Position numbers and translations under genes: made by a program | NCBI RefSeq assembly: GCF_008330945.1 | Contig: NZ_CP043489.1 | Location: 3,669,501-3,733,500 of the forward strand | Direction of reading: 5' to 3' | Length of the DNA: 64,000 bases | Source of the DNA: Labrys sp. KNU-23 | Lineage (GTDB): Bacteria; Pseudomonadota; Alphaproteobacteria; Rhizobiales; Labraceae | The notes under the pieces: generated by a model | The model's input: only the letters and a program-made list of their open reading frames with translations | What the model was told of the DNA's origin: nothing | Database searches by the model: none | Shown: positions 1 through 9,734 of the stretch, piece after piece | How the letters are laid out: every line of letters starts with the position of its first letter | How positions within the stretch are numbered: the first letter of the stretch is position 1

Positions 1-1493
1 GCCATCAGCAGGCCGAGGCCGTTCTCCGTGGCGTCCTTGGCCAGGCACTCGCCGGTGATGCGCCCACCACACATCACCAGGATGCGATCGGACAGGCCCA
101 TGATCTCGTCGAGCTCGACCGAAACCACCAGAATACCCTTGCCGGCATCACGCATGCCGATCAGGCGGCGGTGGATGAACTCGATGGCGCCGATGTCGAC
201 GCCGCGCGTCGGCTGTCCGACGATCAGCAAAGCCGGGTCACGCTCCATCTCGCGGGCCAGCACGATCTTCTGGGCGTTGCCGCCCGAGAAATTGGCCGTC
301 TTCAGCTTCGGATCGCGCGGGCGCACGTCGAAGCGTTCCATCTTGTCGGTGAGGTCGGCGATGATGCGCCGGTAGTTGAGGAAGGGGCCGCTGCCGAGCT
401 TGCGGTCCTTCTGGTAGCCCAGGATGGCGCTTTCATAGGCGGCAAAGGGCTTGACCAGTCCCATCTTCATGCGGTCTTCGGGCACATGGGCCAGGCCGAG
501 CTTGCGCAGCTCCGCCGGGTCCGCGGCCGCGGCATTGCTGCCCCGCAGCCGGATCTCGCCGGAAAAGACCGGCCGGATGCCGGCAATGGCTTCGAGCAGC
601 TCCGATTGGCCGTTGCCGGCGACGCCGGCGACGCCGACGATCTCGCCGGCCCGCACGGTGAAGGAGACGGCATCGACGCGGGTGATGCCCTTCTCATCCT
701 TGACGGTGAGGTTCTTCACTTCGAGGATGATGTCGCCCGGCTTGGCCTCGGCCTTGTCGACGCGCAGCAGCACGCGGCGCCCCACCATCAGTTCGGCAAG
801 CTCGGTGGGGTTGGTCTTGGCGGTGTCGACGGTGGCCACCATCTCGCCGCGCCGCATCACCGAGACGCGATCGGTGATCGCCATGATCTCGCGCAGCTTG
901 TGGGTGATCAAGAGGATGGTCTTGCCCTGCTCGCGCAGGACCTTGAGGATTTCGAAGAGCTGGTCGGCCTCGGACGGGGTCAGCACGCCGGTGGGCTCGT
1001 CCAGGATGAGGATGTCGGCACCGCGATAGAGCGCCTTGAGAATCTCGACGCGCTGCTGGGCGCCGACGGGCAGTTCGCCGACCACGGCGTCCGGATCGAC
1101 TTCGAGATGATAGCTCGCTTCCAGCCGCGCCAGTTCGGTGCGGGCATGCTCGCGCCCCTTGGCCAGAAGGCCACCGCCCTCGGCGCCGAGCATGACGTTC
1201 TCCAGCACCGTGAACGGATCGACCAGCATGAAGTGCTGATGGACCATGCCGATGCCGGCGTCGATGGCATCCTGGGAGGAGCGGATCGCCTTCACGGCGT
1301 CGTTGACGTGGATTTCGCCGCTATCGGCCTCGTAGAAGCCGTAGATGATCGACATCAGCGTGGATTTGCCGGCGCCGTTCTCGCCGATGATGCCGTGGAT
1401 GGTGCCTCTCTCGACCACGAGGTCGATCGCCTTGTTGGCGTGGACGGGGCCGAAACGTTTGTCGATTTGCTTCAGTTCGAGGGCAGTTGCCAA
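1..1493 (-). CDS. BMP-family ABC importer, double ATP-binding subunit (partial, 3' end off window)
   Basis: This ATPase powers import of a nucleoside- or sugar-like solute across the inner membrane. Two ABC domains lie in tandem, as in the RbsA/MglA/NupO class. The N-terminal domain has Walker A GENGAGKST, then LILDEPTGVL with the Walker B acid. The second domain has a degenerate P-loop (GVAGVAGNGQSE) and the signature FSGGNAQK, which is normal for this class. The reading frame is open to the window edge, so the C-terminus is missing. I chose the TTG start at 1493 because GAGG lies six bases upstream and the protein then begins MATALELKQIDKRFG. It follows the BMP binding protein on the same strand, so the two likely form one operon, with permeases expected beyond the left edge. 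Substrate specificity is inferred, not seen. Confidence 0.9.
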   Translation of the reverse strand, partial: MATALELKQIDKRFGPVHANKAIDLVVERGTIHGIIGENGAGKSTLMSIIYGFYEADSGEIHVNDAVKAIRSSQDAIDAGIGMVHQHFMLVDPFTVLENVMLGAEGGGLLAKGREHARTELARLEASYHLEVDPDAVVGELPVGAQQRVEILKALYRGADILILDEPTGVLTPSEADQLFEILKVLREQGKTILLITHKLREIMAITDRVSVMRRGEMVATVDTAKTNPTELAELMVGRRVLLRVDKAEAKPGDIILEVKNLTVKDEKGITRVDAVSFTVRAGEIVGVAGVAGNGQSELLEAIAGIRPVFSGEIRLRGSNAAAADPAELRKLGLAHVPEDRMKMGLVKPFAAYESAILGYQKDRKLGSGPFLNYRRIIADLTDKMERFDVRPRDPKLKTANFSGGNAQKIVLAREMERDPALLIVGQPTRGVDIGAIEFIHRRLIGMRDAGKGILVVSVELDEIMGLSDRILVMCGGRITGECLAKDATENGLGLLM

Positions 1494-1615
1494 AGGGAGC
1501 CTCGCGGGAGCAATAGGGGCCGATCCCGGATCGGCGAAGACGGCGGTTCATAGCTGAAAGGCGAGCCCAGGCCCAATGCGGTTCACTTAGGGAGGAAACG
1601 CTCCGATTTGTCACA

Positions 1616-1689
1616 GCCGGGCTTGACCCGGCTATCCAGGACCCCAACGCGCAACCGGTCGGGAGGTGGATTGCCGGGTCAAGCCCGGC
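1616..1689. repeat. REP-like inverted repeat between binding protein and ATPase genes
   Basis: Two exact 17-bp inverted arms, GCCGGGCTTGACCCGGC (1616-1632) and its reverse complement (1673-1689), are separated by 40 bp. Each arm is itself nearly palindromic. It sits in the 294-bp gap between the BMP binding-protein gene and the downstream ATPase gene. In mRNA it could form a strong stem that protects the upstream message or partly terminates transcription. No T-tract follows, so a full terminator is unlikely. Confidence 0.75.
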
Positions 1690-1787
1690 AATGACAAAGG
1701 TCGTGCAGTCTCGAAAACGCTTGAGTGAACGGCACTAAATCCGGGGACCCGCCTTTCAGCTTACGAAAAAATGGTCTGGCCGCCCTC

Positions 1788-2798
1788 TCAGTTCACCGGG
1801 CAGACATTGTCCTTTTCGTAATTATGCACCACCACCTTGCCGTCGGCGATGTCCTTGGTCACCGCTTCGATGGCGGCCTTGTTGGCGTCGGTGACCAGGG
1901 GCTTGTTGTTGTCGTCCATGGCCAAGGCGACGCCGCTGTCCTTGATGCCGAGCACATGCGTGCCGGCCTTGAACTTGCCTTCCTCGCCGTCCTTGAAGCC
2001 CTGATAGATCGCCTCGTCCACCCGCTTGAGCACCGAGGTCAGCACCTTGCCGGGATGCAGGCCGTTCTGGTTGGAATCGACGCCGATGCCGAGCTTGCCA
2101 CCGTCGGCGGCGGCCTGCAGCACGCCCAGGCCCGTCTGGCCGGCGGCAGCATAGACGATGTCCGCGCCTTGCGAGATCTGTGCCTTGGTGAGTTCGGCGC
2201 CGCGGCCGGGATCGTTCCAGGCCGAGGGCGTGGTGCCGGTCATGTTCTGGATGACCTTGATCTGCGGATTGGCGGCCTTGGCACCCTGGGCATAGCCGCA
2301 GCCGAAATTGCGGATGAGGGGCACATCCATGCCGCCGATGAAGCCGATCGTGCCTGTCTTGGTCGTCTTGGCGGCGAGATAGCCGGCCAGATAGGAGCCT
2401 TCGTCGGCCCGATAGACATAGGAGGCGACGTTGGGCAGGTCGACGACGCTGTCGACGATGCCGAAATGCACCTTTGGATAGGCCTTGGCGACCTTCGTCA
2501 GCACATCTTCATAGGCAAAGCCCATCACGATGATGGGATCGTTGCCGTCCTTGGCGAAGCGGCGCAGCGCCTGTTCGCGTTGGGAAGCATTGGTGATTTC
2601 GAAGTCGCGATAGGTCTTGCCGCTTTCCTTCTTCCAGCGTTCGGCCCCGTTATAGGCTCCCTCGTTGAAGGACTTGTCGAATTTGCCGCCCAAATCATAG
2701 ATCACGGCCGGGCCGGGCTTGTCGGCTGCCTGTGCCGCGCCAAATCCCGCAACACCGGCTGCCAGCAGGGCAGCCAGGCCAAGAAGGGTCGATTTCAT
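1788..2798 (-). CDS. BMP family ABC transporter substrate-binding protein
   Basis: Periplasmic solute-binding protein of the Bmp/PnrA/Med family (336 aa), which binds purine nucleosides or related ligands for an ABC importer. A Sec signal peptide (MKSTLLGLAALLAAGVAGFGAAQAA-type, cleavage near AQA-AD) is present. There is no lipobox cysteine, so the mature protein is soluble rather than a lipoprotein. Family hallmarks are visible: GGKFDKSFNEGAY near the N-terminus, MGFAYED, GFIGGMDVPLIRNF and a YAAAGQTGLG segment. I chose the ATG at 2798 (GGGAGAG five bases upstream) rather than the GTG one codon earlier. It is first in the operon with the double-ATPase gene downstream. The ligand is not determinable from sequence alone. 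Confidence 0.93.
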   Translation of the reverse strand: MKSTLLGLAALLAAGVAGFGAAQAADKPGPAVIYDLGGKFDKSFNEGAYNGAERWKKESGKTYRDFEITNASQREQALRRFAKDGNDPIIVMGFAYEDVLTKVAKAYPKVHFGIVDSVVDLPNVASYVYRADEGSYLAGYLAAKTTKTGTIGFIGGMDVPLIRNFGCGYAQGAKAANPQIKVIQNMTGTTPSAWNDPGRGAELTKAQISQGADIVYAAAGQTGLGVLQAAADGGKLGIGVDSNQNGLHPGKVLTSVLKRVDEAIYQGFKDGEEGKFKAGTHVLGIKDSGVALAMDDNNKPLVTDANKAAIEAVTKDIADGKVVVHNYEKDNVCPVN

Positions 2799-2977
2799 CA
2801 CGCTCTCCCGCGCTTGTTCTCGCTCGTGGATGGGGGCCGCGCAGGAAAAGCTTCCCGTACAGACCTTATGGTCAACATGGCATGCCGATTGCGCTATTGA
2901 GAAGAGGCGTTGTGCGGTTGCCCCTGATTTTCACATGGAATCAGGTGGGAAACGCCGATTTGAAATGAGGATACCCG

Positions 2978-3364
2978 ATGACAAAGCTGGTCCGGCGCAC
3001 TCTGGCCCTCGTCGCGCATGATCTGAAGAAAGACGAAATGGTCGAGTTCGCACGCACGCACCGGGCCATTCTGGCGCGCTTCAACCTCGTCGCCACCGGC
3101 ACGACCGGGAGCCGCATATTGGCTGCCTGCCCGGAACTGTCGCTGACCCCCTTGAAGAGCGGGCCGCTCGGCGGCGATCAGCAGATCGGGGCCCTGATCG
3201 CCGAGGGACAGGTGCACGGGCTGTTCTTCTTCGTCGATCCGCTCTCGCCCCTGCCGCACGACGTCGATGTCAAGGCGCTGACCCGGCTCGCCCTCGTCTA
3301 CGACATTCCCATGGCCCTCAATGCCTCGACGGCGCACATGATCGTTGGCCAACTGGTGGATTGA
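2978..3364 (+). CDS. mgsA: Methylglyoxal synthase
   Basis: Converts dihydroxyacetone phosphate to methylglyoxal and phosphate in the cytosol, a bypass of lower glycolysis when phosphate is scarce. The 128-aa protein is a short member of the family (E. coli MgsA is 152 aa) because it lacks the C-terminal tail. Conserved elements are all present: LVAHD at 11-15, ATGTTG at 39-44 (phosphate binding), SGPLGGDQQIG at 61-71 with the catalytic aspartate D67, and DPL-x3-HDVD with H94. It stands alone, divergent from the BMP operon across a 179-bp gap and convergent with the SRPBCC gene. The call is secure. Confidence 0.95.
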   Translation: MTKLVRRTLALVAHDLKKDEMVEFARTHRAILARFNLVATGTTGSRILAACPELSLTPLKSGPLGGDQQIGALIAEGQVHGLFFFVDPLSPLPHDVDVKALTRLALVYDIPMALNASTAHMIVGQLVD

Positions 3365-3395
3365 GGGAGCACCCCGAAGCCTGTCTTGCTGCCCC

Positions 3396-3860
3396 TCACA
3401 GAATGCCTTCGAGCCTGACATAGCTGGCTTCCATGCCGTGCTCCATGCCGGTTGCCAGCATCTGCTCGCGCACCTCGGCGCTGGGCAAGGTCATGCGCAG
3501 GGTCATCAGCGTGCCCGTGCCCTCCGGCTCGAAGCGGGTCTCGACATGGTTGTCCGGCGTGGGGTCGGGCAGGTGCATGCGCTCGATATGCATGATGCGG
3601 CTATAGGGCTCGAGCTCCAGATATTCGCCGGTTAGGGAGAAACCGCCGCCGGAAGCGTCCCGCCACTCGAAGTGGATCTTGCCGCCGGGCCTGGCCTCGC
3701 TGATGCAGACGGGCATGGTGTAGCCGTCGGGGCCCAGCATCCATTTCTGGATGAGCTTGGGCTCGGTGTGGGCGCGGTAGACCGCCTCGGGGGAGGCGGC
3801 GAAACGCCTGGTCACCACGACATGGGTGTCGCCTTCGGTGCGGATCGTGAGCTTGGTCAT
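3396..3860 (-). CDS. SRPBCC (AHSA1/START-like) family protein
   Basis: A 154-aa protein of the AHSA1/START-like ligand-binding fold. Typical motifs are the N-terminal TRRFAASPEAVYRAHTEPKLIQKWMLGP and the FEWRDASGGGFSLTGEYLE strand region, followed by FEPEGTGTLMTLRMTLPS and a C-terminal helix ending in YVRLEGIL. The start codon overlaps the stop of the upstream ArsR gene as ATGA, so the two are translationally coupled and likely co-repressed. ArsR-SRPBCC pairs are common in bacteria; the ligand is generally unknown. It may bind or modify a small hydrophobic molecule, but no catalytic residue can be assigned. Confidence 0.88.
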   Translation of the reverse strand: MTKLTIRTEGDTHVVVTRRFAASPEAVYRAHTEPKLIQKWMLGPDGYTMPVCISEARPGGKIHFEWRDASGGGFSLTGEYLELEPYSRIMHIERMHLPDPTPDNHVETRFEPEGTGTLMTLRMTLPSAEVREQMLATGMEHGMEASYVRLEGIL

Positions 3861-4231
3861 GGGGTTTCCTCTGTCTTTTCGGGGAGTCCGGGTTCCTCAG
3901 GCAGTCCAGGTTTCTCGGGAAGTCCTGCGGCCAGGAGCGCGTCCAGCCGGTCGTAATTGCGGGACAGGGCCTCGCGCAGCATGCCCAGCCATTGGTCGAT
4001 GGCTGCGATGCCCTCCGGGGCGAGCCGGCAGGGCCGTTTCGTCCCCTCCGCGCGGCGGACGATCAGCCCGGCACCTTCGAGAACCTTGAGATGGCGCGAG
4101 ATGGCGGGTTGCGTCATCGCGAAGGGTTCCGCCAATTGCATCACCGTCGCTTCCCCGAGAGCCAGACGGCTGAGGATTGCCCGGCGGGTCGGATCGGACA
4201 GGGCGGCAAAGGCATCGTCGAGGTGGGGCAT
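3857..4231 (-). CDS. ArsR/SmtB-family transcriptional regulator
   Basis: Winged helix-turn-helix repressor of 124 aa. The DNA-binding core is clear: DAFAALSDPTRRAILSRL, then QLAEPFAMTQPAISRHLKVLEGAGLIVRR (recognition helix around residues 41-53) and the wing KRPCRLAPEG. It lacks the CxC metal-binding motif of ArsR/SmtB metal sensors, so it belongs to the non-metal subgroup often paired with SRPBCC proteins. The C-terminus carries a short repeat, roughly three copies of P-G-L-P-E-(K/E), encoded by about 18-bp DNA repeats. It is first in a two-gene operon with the SRPBCC gene (ATGA overlap), and a perfect 34-bp palindrome lies 18 bp upstream of its ATG, arguing for autorepression. Confidence 0.92.
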   Translation of the reverse strand: MPHLDDAFAALSDPTRRAILSRLALGEATVMQLAEPFAMTQPAISRHLKVLEGAGLIVRRAEGTKRPCRLAPEGIAAIDQWLGMLREALSRNYDRLDALLAAGLPEKPGLPEEPGLPEKTEETP

Positions 4232-4248
4232 GGCAACCGTGCTTTATT

Positions 4249-4282
4249 AATAACAAATATGTTATATAACATATTTGTTATT
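4249..4282. promoter_or_regulatory. Perfect 34-bp AT-rich palindrome, probable ArsR operator
   Basis: The left half AATAACAAATATGTTAT (4249-4265) is followed immediately by its exact reverse complement (4266-4282). Only 4 of 34 bases are G or C in an otherwise GC-rich region. It lies 17 bp from the ArsR start codon, where it would overlap the promoter or the first transcribed bases. The position and symmetry fit an operator for the winged-helix dimer. ArsR operators are usually shorter (12-2-12), so two dimers may bind. Confidence 0.8.
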
Positions 4283-4491
4283 TTCAAGGATCTTTAGGCG
4301 CGACCGCCGGGAGGGAGGCGGCGCGGCCTGGCTGGAGGCGGGTGGGGGTCACCAAAACCGGGTGACCGCGGAGAAAGGCTGATGTATCGCTATACCGCCT
4401 GTTGGCTTGTCCTGGCGGGGGGCAGCCGGGCACTTCGTCGAAGAATTGTGACGGAGTCGCAAATTCCTTAGCGGACAGGCAGCTTTCGCGC

Positions 4492-4520
4492 CTTGCGGCC
4501 CGTGAAAGCCCCCCTTATAT
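4492..4520 (+). promoter_or_regulatory. Candidate RpoH-type heat-shock promoter of dnaK, in a 377-bp leader region
   Basis: CTTGCG (4492-4497) and CCCTTATAT (4512-4520), spaced by 14 bases, resemble the sigma-32 pattern CTTGnn with a C-rich -10. This is the expected promoter class for dnaK in alphaproteobacteria. The gap 4283-4659 has no other convincing gene. It also holds a small GGTCACC/GGTGACC hairpin near 4347-4367 of unknown role. The transcript would have a 5' leader of about 130 bases. Confidence 0.5.
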
Positions 4521-4659
4521 ACCCGCCGAACCCGTGATTAATCTCAACGCAGTCACGGGGTTTCCGATAGGGACCGGCCGGGTTCCTGAGGGCTTTCCCG
4601 GCCTAGGCGCTGCTGCTTCGGGGCGCGTCGGTCTGCTGAATAGGAAGGATGAGAAAACT

Positions 4660-6561
<1,902 letters not shown>

Positions 6562-6700
6562 TCTTTGACGATATTGTGTGAGCCCTCGCCGAACGATGCA
6601 GGCCAAAGGTCTGCATCGGGTATGGCGGGGGCTTTCGCACACCTCCAGAGCAAAGTGCGTTCACGCGACAACGCCCATTGCTCTAGCCTGTTGTTTCAAC

Positions 6701-6743
6701 GCGTCTTTGCGATTCCGGGTGGTTCCATCCCGTCGCAAAGCGC
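6701..6743. repeat. Dispersed intergenic palindromic repeat, copy A
   Basis: A 43-bp imperfect palindrome beginning GCGTCTTTGCGATTCC and ending CGTCGCAAAGCGC, between dnaK and dnaJ. Related copies lie at 16419-16462, 37381-37424 and, inverted, 38804-38844. All share GCGTC-(T/C/A)TTGCG followed by a loop and a complementary TCGCAAA-like arm, so each can fold into a stem-loop. Confidence 0.65.
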
Positions 6744-6771
6744 TTTCGCTGGGATGCTTTGAGCGGTTCCT

Positions 6772-7917
6772 ATGGCCAAGCGTGACTATTACGAAGTGCT
6801 CGAGGTTACTCGCGAAGTAACCGAGGTCGAACTCAAGGTTGCTTTCCGCAAGCAGGCGATGAAGCACCATCCTGACCGCAATGCCGGCAACAAGGACGCC
6901 GAAGCCAAGTTCAAGGAAGTGAACGAGGCTTATGAAGCCCTGAAGGATCCGCAAAAGCGCGCGGCCTATGACCGCTTCGGCCATGCTGCCTTCGAGCAGG
7001 GCGGTATGGGGGGCGGCGGAGGCGGCTTCGGGGGAGGCGGGGGCTTTGGTTCCTTCTCCGACATCTTCAACGATATTTTCGAGGATCTGGCGGGGCGCGG
7101 CCGCGGGCGCAGCAATTCGGGCGGGCGCGAGCGCGGCGCGGATCTGCGCTACAACATGGAGATCACGCTGGAGGAGGCCTTCAACGGCAAGACCGCCACC
7201 ATCAAGATCCCGACATCCGTTACCTGTGACTCCTGTTCCGGCTCCGGCGCCAAGGCCGGGTCCAAGCCCAAGACCTGCGGAACCTGCGCCGGCCATGGCC
7301 GTGTTCGGGCCACCCAGGGCTTTTTCTCGATCGAGCGCACCTGCCCGACCTGCCAGGGCCGCGGCGAGGTCATCGACAATCCCTGTCCGTCCTGCGGCGG
7401 GGCGGGCCGCACCACGCGCGAGCGCACCCTCTCGGTCAACATTCCGGCCGGCGTGGAGGATGGCACGCGCATCCGCCTCGCCAATGAGGGCGAGGCCGGC
7501 GCGCGCGGCGGGCCCTCGGGCGATCTCTACATCTTCCTCTCGCTCGCTCCGCATGAATTCTTCCAGCGCGATGGTGCGGACCTGCATTGCCGCGTGCCGA
7601 TTTCGATGGTGACGGCGGCCCTTGGCGGCGAGTTCCAGGTGCCCACCGTCGATGGCGGCAAGGCCAAGGTTGCAGTGCCCGAGGGCACGCAGACCGGCCG
7701 GCAGGTGCGCCTGCGCAGCAAGGGCATGCCGGTGCTGCGTTCGCGTGAGCATGGCGACATGTATGTCCAGTTCTTCGTCGAGACGCCCAAGAATCTCACG
7801 CGCCGCCAGCGCGAATTGCTGGCAGAGTTCGATGAGCAGTCGTCGAAGGAAACCCAGCCCGAAAGCGCCGGTTTCTTCGCCAAGGTCCGCGATTTCTTCG
7901 ACGGGCTCGGACAGTAA
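6772..7917 (+). CDS. dnaJ: Molecular chaperone DnaJ (Hsp40)
   Basis: Co-chaperone of DnaK, 381 aa; it delivers unfolded substrates and stimulates DnaK's ATPase. The domain order is canonical. The J domain (residues 1-75) has the HPD tripeptide in KHHPDRNAG. A glycine/phenylalanine-rich linker follows at about 78-110. Four zinc-binding CxxCxGxG repeats come next: CDSCSGSG, CGTCAGHG, CPTCQGRG and CPSCGGAG. The C-terminal substrate-binding domains follow (LSVNIPAGVEDGTRIRL). It is a complete type I DnaJ. A rho-independent terminator follows within 10 bp of the stop, ending the dnaK-dnaJ unit. Confidence 0.98.
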   Translation: MAKRDYYEVLEVTREVTEVELKVAFRKQAMKHHPDRNAGNKDAEAKFKEVNEAYEALKDPQKRAAYDRFGHAAFEQGGMGGGGGGFGGGGGFGSFSDIFNDIFEDLAGRGRGRSNSGGRERGADLRYNMEITLEEAFNGKTATIKIPTSVTCDSCSGSGAKAGSKPKTCGTCAGHGRVRATQGFFSIERTCPTCQGRGEVIDNPCPSCGGAGRTTRERTLSVNIPAGVEDGTRIRLANEGEAGARGGPSGDLYIFLSLAPHEFFQRDGADLHCRVPISMVTAALGGEFQVPTVDGGKAKVAVPEGTQTGRQVRLRSKGMPVLRSREHGDMYVQFFVETPKNLTRRQRELLAEFDEQSSKETQPESAGFFAKVRDFFDGLGQ

Positions 7918-7923
7918 TGGGGG

Positions 7924-7946
7924 GCGGGTCTTCAGACCCGCTTTTA
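7924..7946 (+). terminator. Rho-independent terminator after dnaJ
   Basis: A 7-bp stem GCGGGTC/GACCCGC with a TTCA loop is followed directly by TTTTAT. It lies a few bases after the dnaJ stop codon. A second related GCGGGTCTGAAGGCCCGC hairpin follows at about 7971-7988. Confidence 0.8.
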
Positions 7947-8010
7947 TCGTGAGGCCGGAAGGGCGACTGGCGGGTCTGAAGGCCCGCTCCCCGAAACGGC
8001 GGGAAAGTTC

Positions 8011-8880
8011 ATGAATCTCCTGATCTTCGGCCTCGGCTACACCGCTTCGCATTTCGCCGCTCGCTATGGCGCGCGTTTCGCCAGGATCTCCGGTACCTTC
8101 CGCTCGACGGCGCCGCATGAGAAGCTGCCGGAACTGCCTGGCGTGACGCGCCTGGCTTATGACGGTCTTGCCGGCTCGCCGGCTGTCGAGGCGGCTCTTG
8201 CCGAGGCGACGCATATCCTCACCTCCATTGCTCCCGACAATGATGGAGATCCGGTGCTTCGGCATTTCGGTGCAGCCCTATGGCAGGCGCCGAAGCTGCA
8301 ATGGATCGGCTATCTCTCCACCGTCGGAGTCTATGGCGATGCTGCAGGTGCCTGGATCGACGAGGCAGCGCCGTTGCGCCCGACCATGGAACGCAATGCC
8401 ATGCGGGTTGATGTCGAGGAGCAATGGCTCGAGCTTGGCCGCGGCAAGCACGTACCCGTGCAGCTCTTCCGGCTGGCCGGCATTTACGGACCGGGACGCA
8501 ATGCTGTCGTCAATTTGAAGCGCGGTACGGCCCGGCGCGTCGTCAAGCCGGGCCAGGTTTTCAACCGCATCCATGTCGAGGACATTGCCGGGGCTGTCGC
8601 CGCCGGGATGGAGAAGCCCGAGGCGGGCCCTGCCTTCAACGTCACCGACAACGAGCCGGCGCCCCCGCAGGACGTGGTCACCTATGCCGCCGATCTGCTC
8701 GGCGTGACGCCGCCGGCCGAGATCGCCTATGACGAGGCGCAGATGACGCCGATGGCCCGGTCCTTCTATGGCGAGAACAAGCGCGTCTCGAACCGCCGGA
8801 TCCGCGAGGATCTGGGCTATGCGCTGCGCTATCCGACCTATCGCGAGGGCATCCGCGCCTGTTTTGACGCGGATGCGTAA
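8011..8880 (+). CDS. NAD(P)-dependent epimerase/SDR-family protein (YeeZ-like)
   Basis: A 289-aa extended-SDR/epimerase-like protein with an N-terminal Rossmann fold: MNLLIFGLGYTASHFA, with the nucleotide-binding GxGYTA at 7-12. A downstream YLSTVGVYGD holds the usual Ser/Tyr active-site region, and RLAGIYGPGRNAV is typical of sugar-nucleotide epimerase relatives. The C-terminal half has NRIHVEDIAGAV and FNVTDNEPAP, as in YeeZ-type proteins. Substrate is unknown. It follows the dnaJ terminator on the same strand and is probably transcribed on its own. Confidence 0.85.
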   Translation: MNLLIFGLGYTASHFAARYGARFARISGTFRSTAPHEKLPELPGVTRLAYDGLAGSPAVEAALAEATHILTSIAPDNDGDPVLRHFGAALWQAPKLQWIGYLSTVGVYGDAAGAWIDEAAPLRPTMERNAMRVDVEEQWLELGRGKHVPVQLFRLAGIYGPGRNAVVNLKRGTARRVVKPGQVFNRIHVEDIAGAVAAGMEKPEAGPAFNVTDNEPAPPQDVVTYAADLLGVTPPAEIAYDEAQMTPMARSFYGENKRVSNRRIREDLGYALRYPTYREGIRACFDADA

Positions 8881-8934
8881 CGGTCTTTTGCGGCCGCGAC
8901 GATAACAAGGCTGCTCAGCCAGCCTTTGATCGGC

Positions 8935-9594
8935 TCATTGCGGTATGATCGGCCGCGTGCTGCCGATCGGCCGTCCCGGCCGGCCGGGACGGAAGACCGG
9001 CTTTGGACGCGGGCCGCCATGATGAGGCGGCCGGACGCCGGGCGGTCGAACGCCAGGGGGGCGGCCTCCAGGTGGACGGACCACGGGTGGACGTGTCCCG
9101 GGCGGGCCAATGACGGGAGGCCGTGGACGCCAGCCAGGCCCGTGATGCGGCGGCCGTGGCCGGCCATGGCCCCACCAGGTATTGTACCAGGGGCGCCGCA
9201 CATAATAGCGATCCCAATAGGCATAGCTGAACACGATGGCGGGGATCGCCAGCGCGCCGATGCCGACATTGCGGTTCGCCGCGGCGGACAGATATTTGTT
9301 CGCCGACCAGCCCCGCTCGCCGCGGACGGAAATATCGCACCAGGAGCGGTCGGAGAGGCAGCCATGGATGAGCACGGCTTCGCCCGGTCGCAACGTGGTG
9401 ACGGCCGGATATTGGGTGCCGGGGCCGGCACGCAGATTGACATTGGCGGTGGCATAGCCGCGGACGGCCGCCTGCGCGCCACCAGCCAGCAGCAGAACGC
9501 CGCTGCTGGCCAGGACGGCGATGAGCAAAGTCCGGACCAGGAGTGGGATACGGATGAGGAGGCCCGTCTGATCGGGCTGAGGTGAGGGCATCAT
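8935..9594 (-). CDS. SH3 domain-containing exported protein with proline-rich tail
   Basis: An exported protein of about 219 aa. It has a hydrophobic N-terminal segment (IRIPLLVRTLLIAVLASSGVLLLAGGAQA) compatible with signal cleavage after AQA, then a bacterial SH3 (SH3b) domain: ANVNLRAGPGTQYPAVTTLRPGEAVLIHGCLSDRSWCDI. The C-terminal half is tyrosine/tryptophan-rich, followed by a Pro/Arg/Gly/His tail with repeats of R-P-P-G-V-R-P-P-G. I chose the tandem ATG at 9594; a TTG further upstream would add 29 residues before the signal and seems less likely. SH3b domains often bind cell-wall material, so a periplasmic or envelope role is inferred. Confidence 0.82.
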   Translation of the reverse strand: MMPSPQPDQTGLLIRIPLLVRTLLIAVLASSGVLLLAGGAQAAVRGYATANVNLRAGPGTQYPAVTTLRPGEAVLIHGCLSDRSWCDISVRGERGWSANKYLSAAANRNVGIGALAIPAIVFSYAYWDRYYVRRPWYNTWWGHGRPRPPHHGPGWRPRPPVIGPPGTRPPVVRPPGGRPPGVRPPGVRPPHHGGPRPKPVFRPGRPGRPIGSTRPIIPQ

Positions 9595-9734
9595 GCAACC
9601 CCATGCAGTGGAAGCCGCTCTGCAGGAGAGCCGGAGCGGCCTGACGCGGCCGACAATGCAACGCGCAGGCCTCTTCGCCAAGCGGGCAAGCCGAATATTC
9701 CGGTATTATTCGGTAGATTGGCAGCCCCGGTGCT

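Noticed and set aside
171..1553. Long plus-strand open frame of about 460 codons opposite the BMP ATPase gene
   Set aside because: It is antisense to a clear double ABC ATPase with intact motifs. Its aspartate/glycine/histidine-rich composition is typical of shadow frames in GC-rich DNA.
4347..4367. GGTCACC/GGTGACC hairpin upstream of dnaK as a terminator
   Set aside because: No T-run follows and no gene on the plus strand ends before it. Its role, if any, is unclear.
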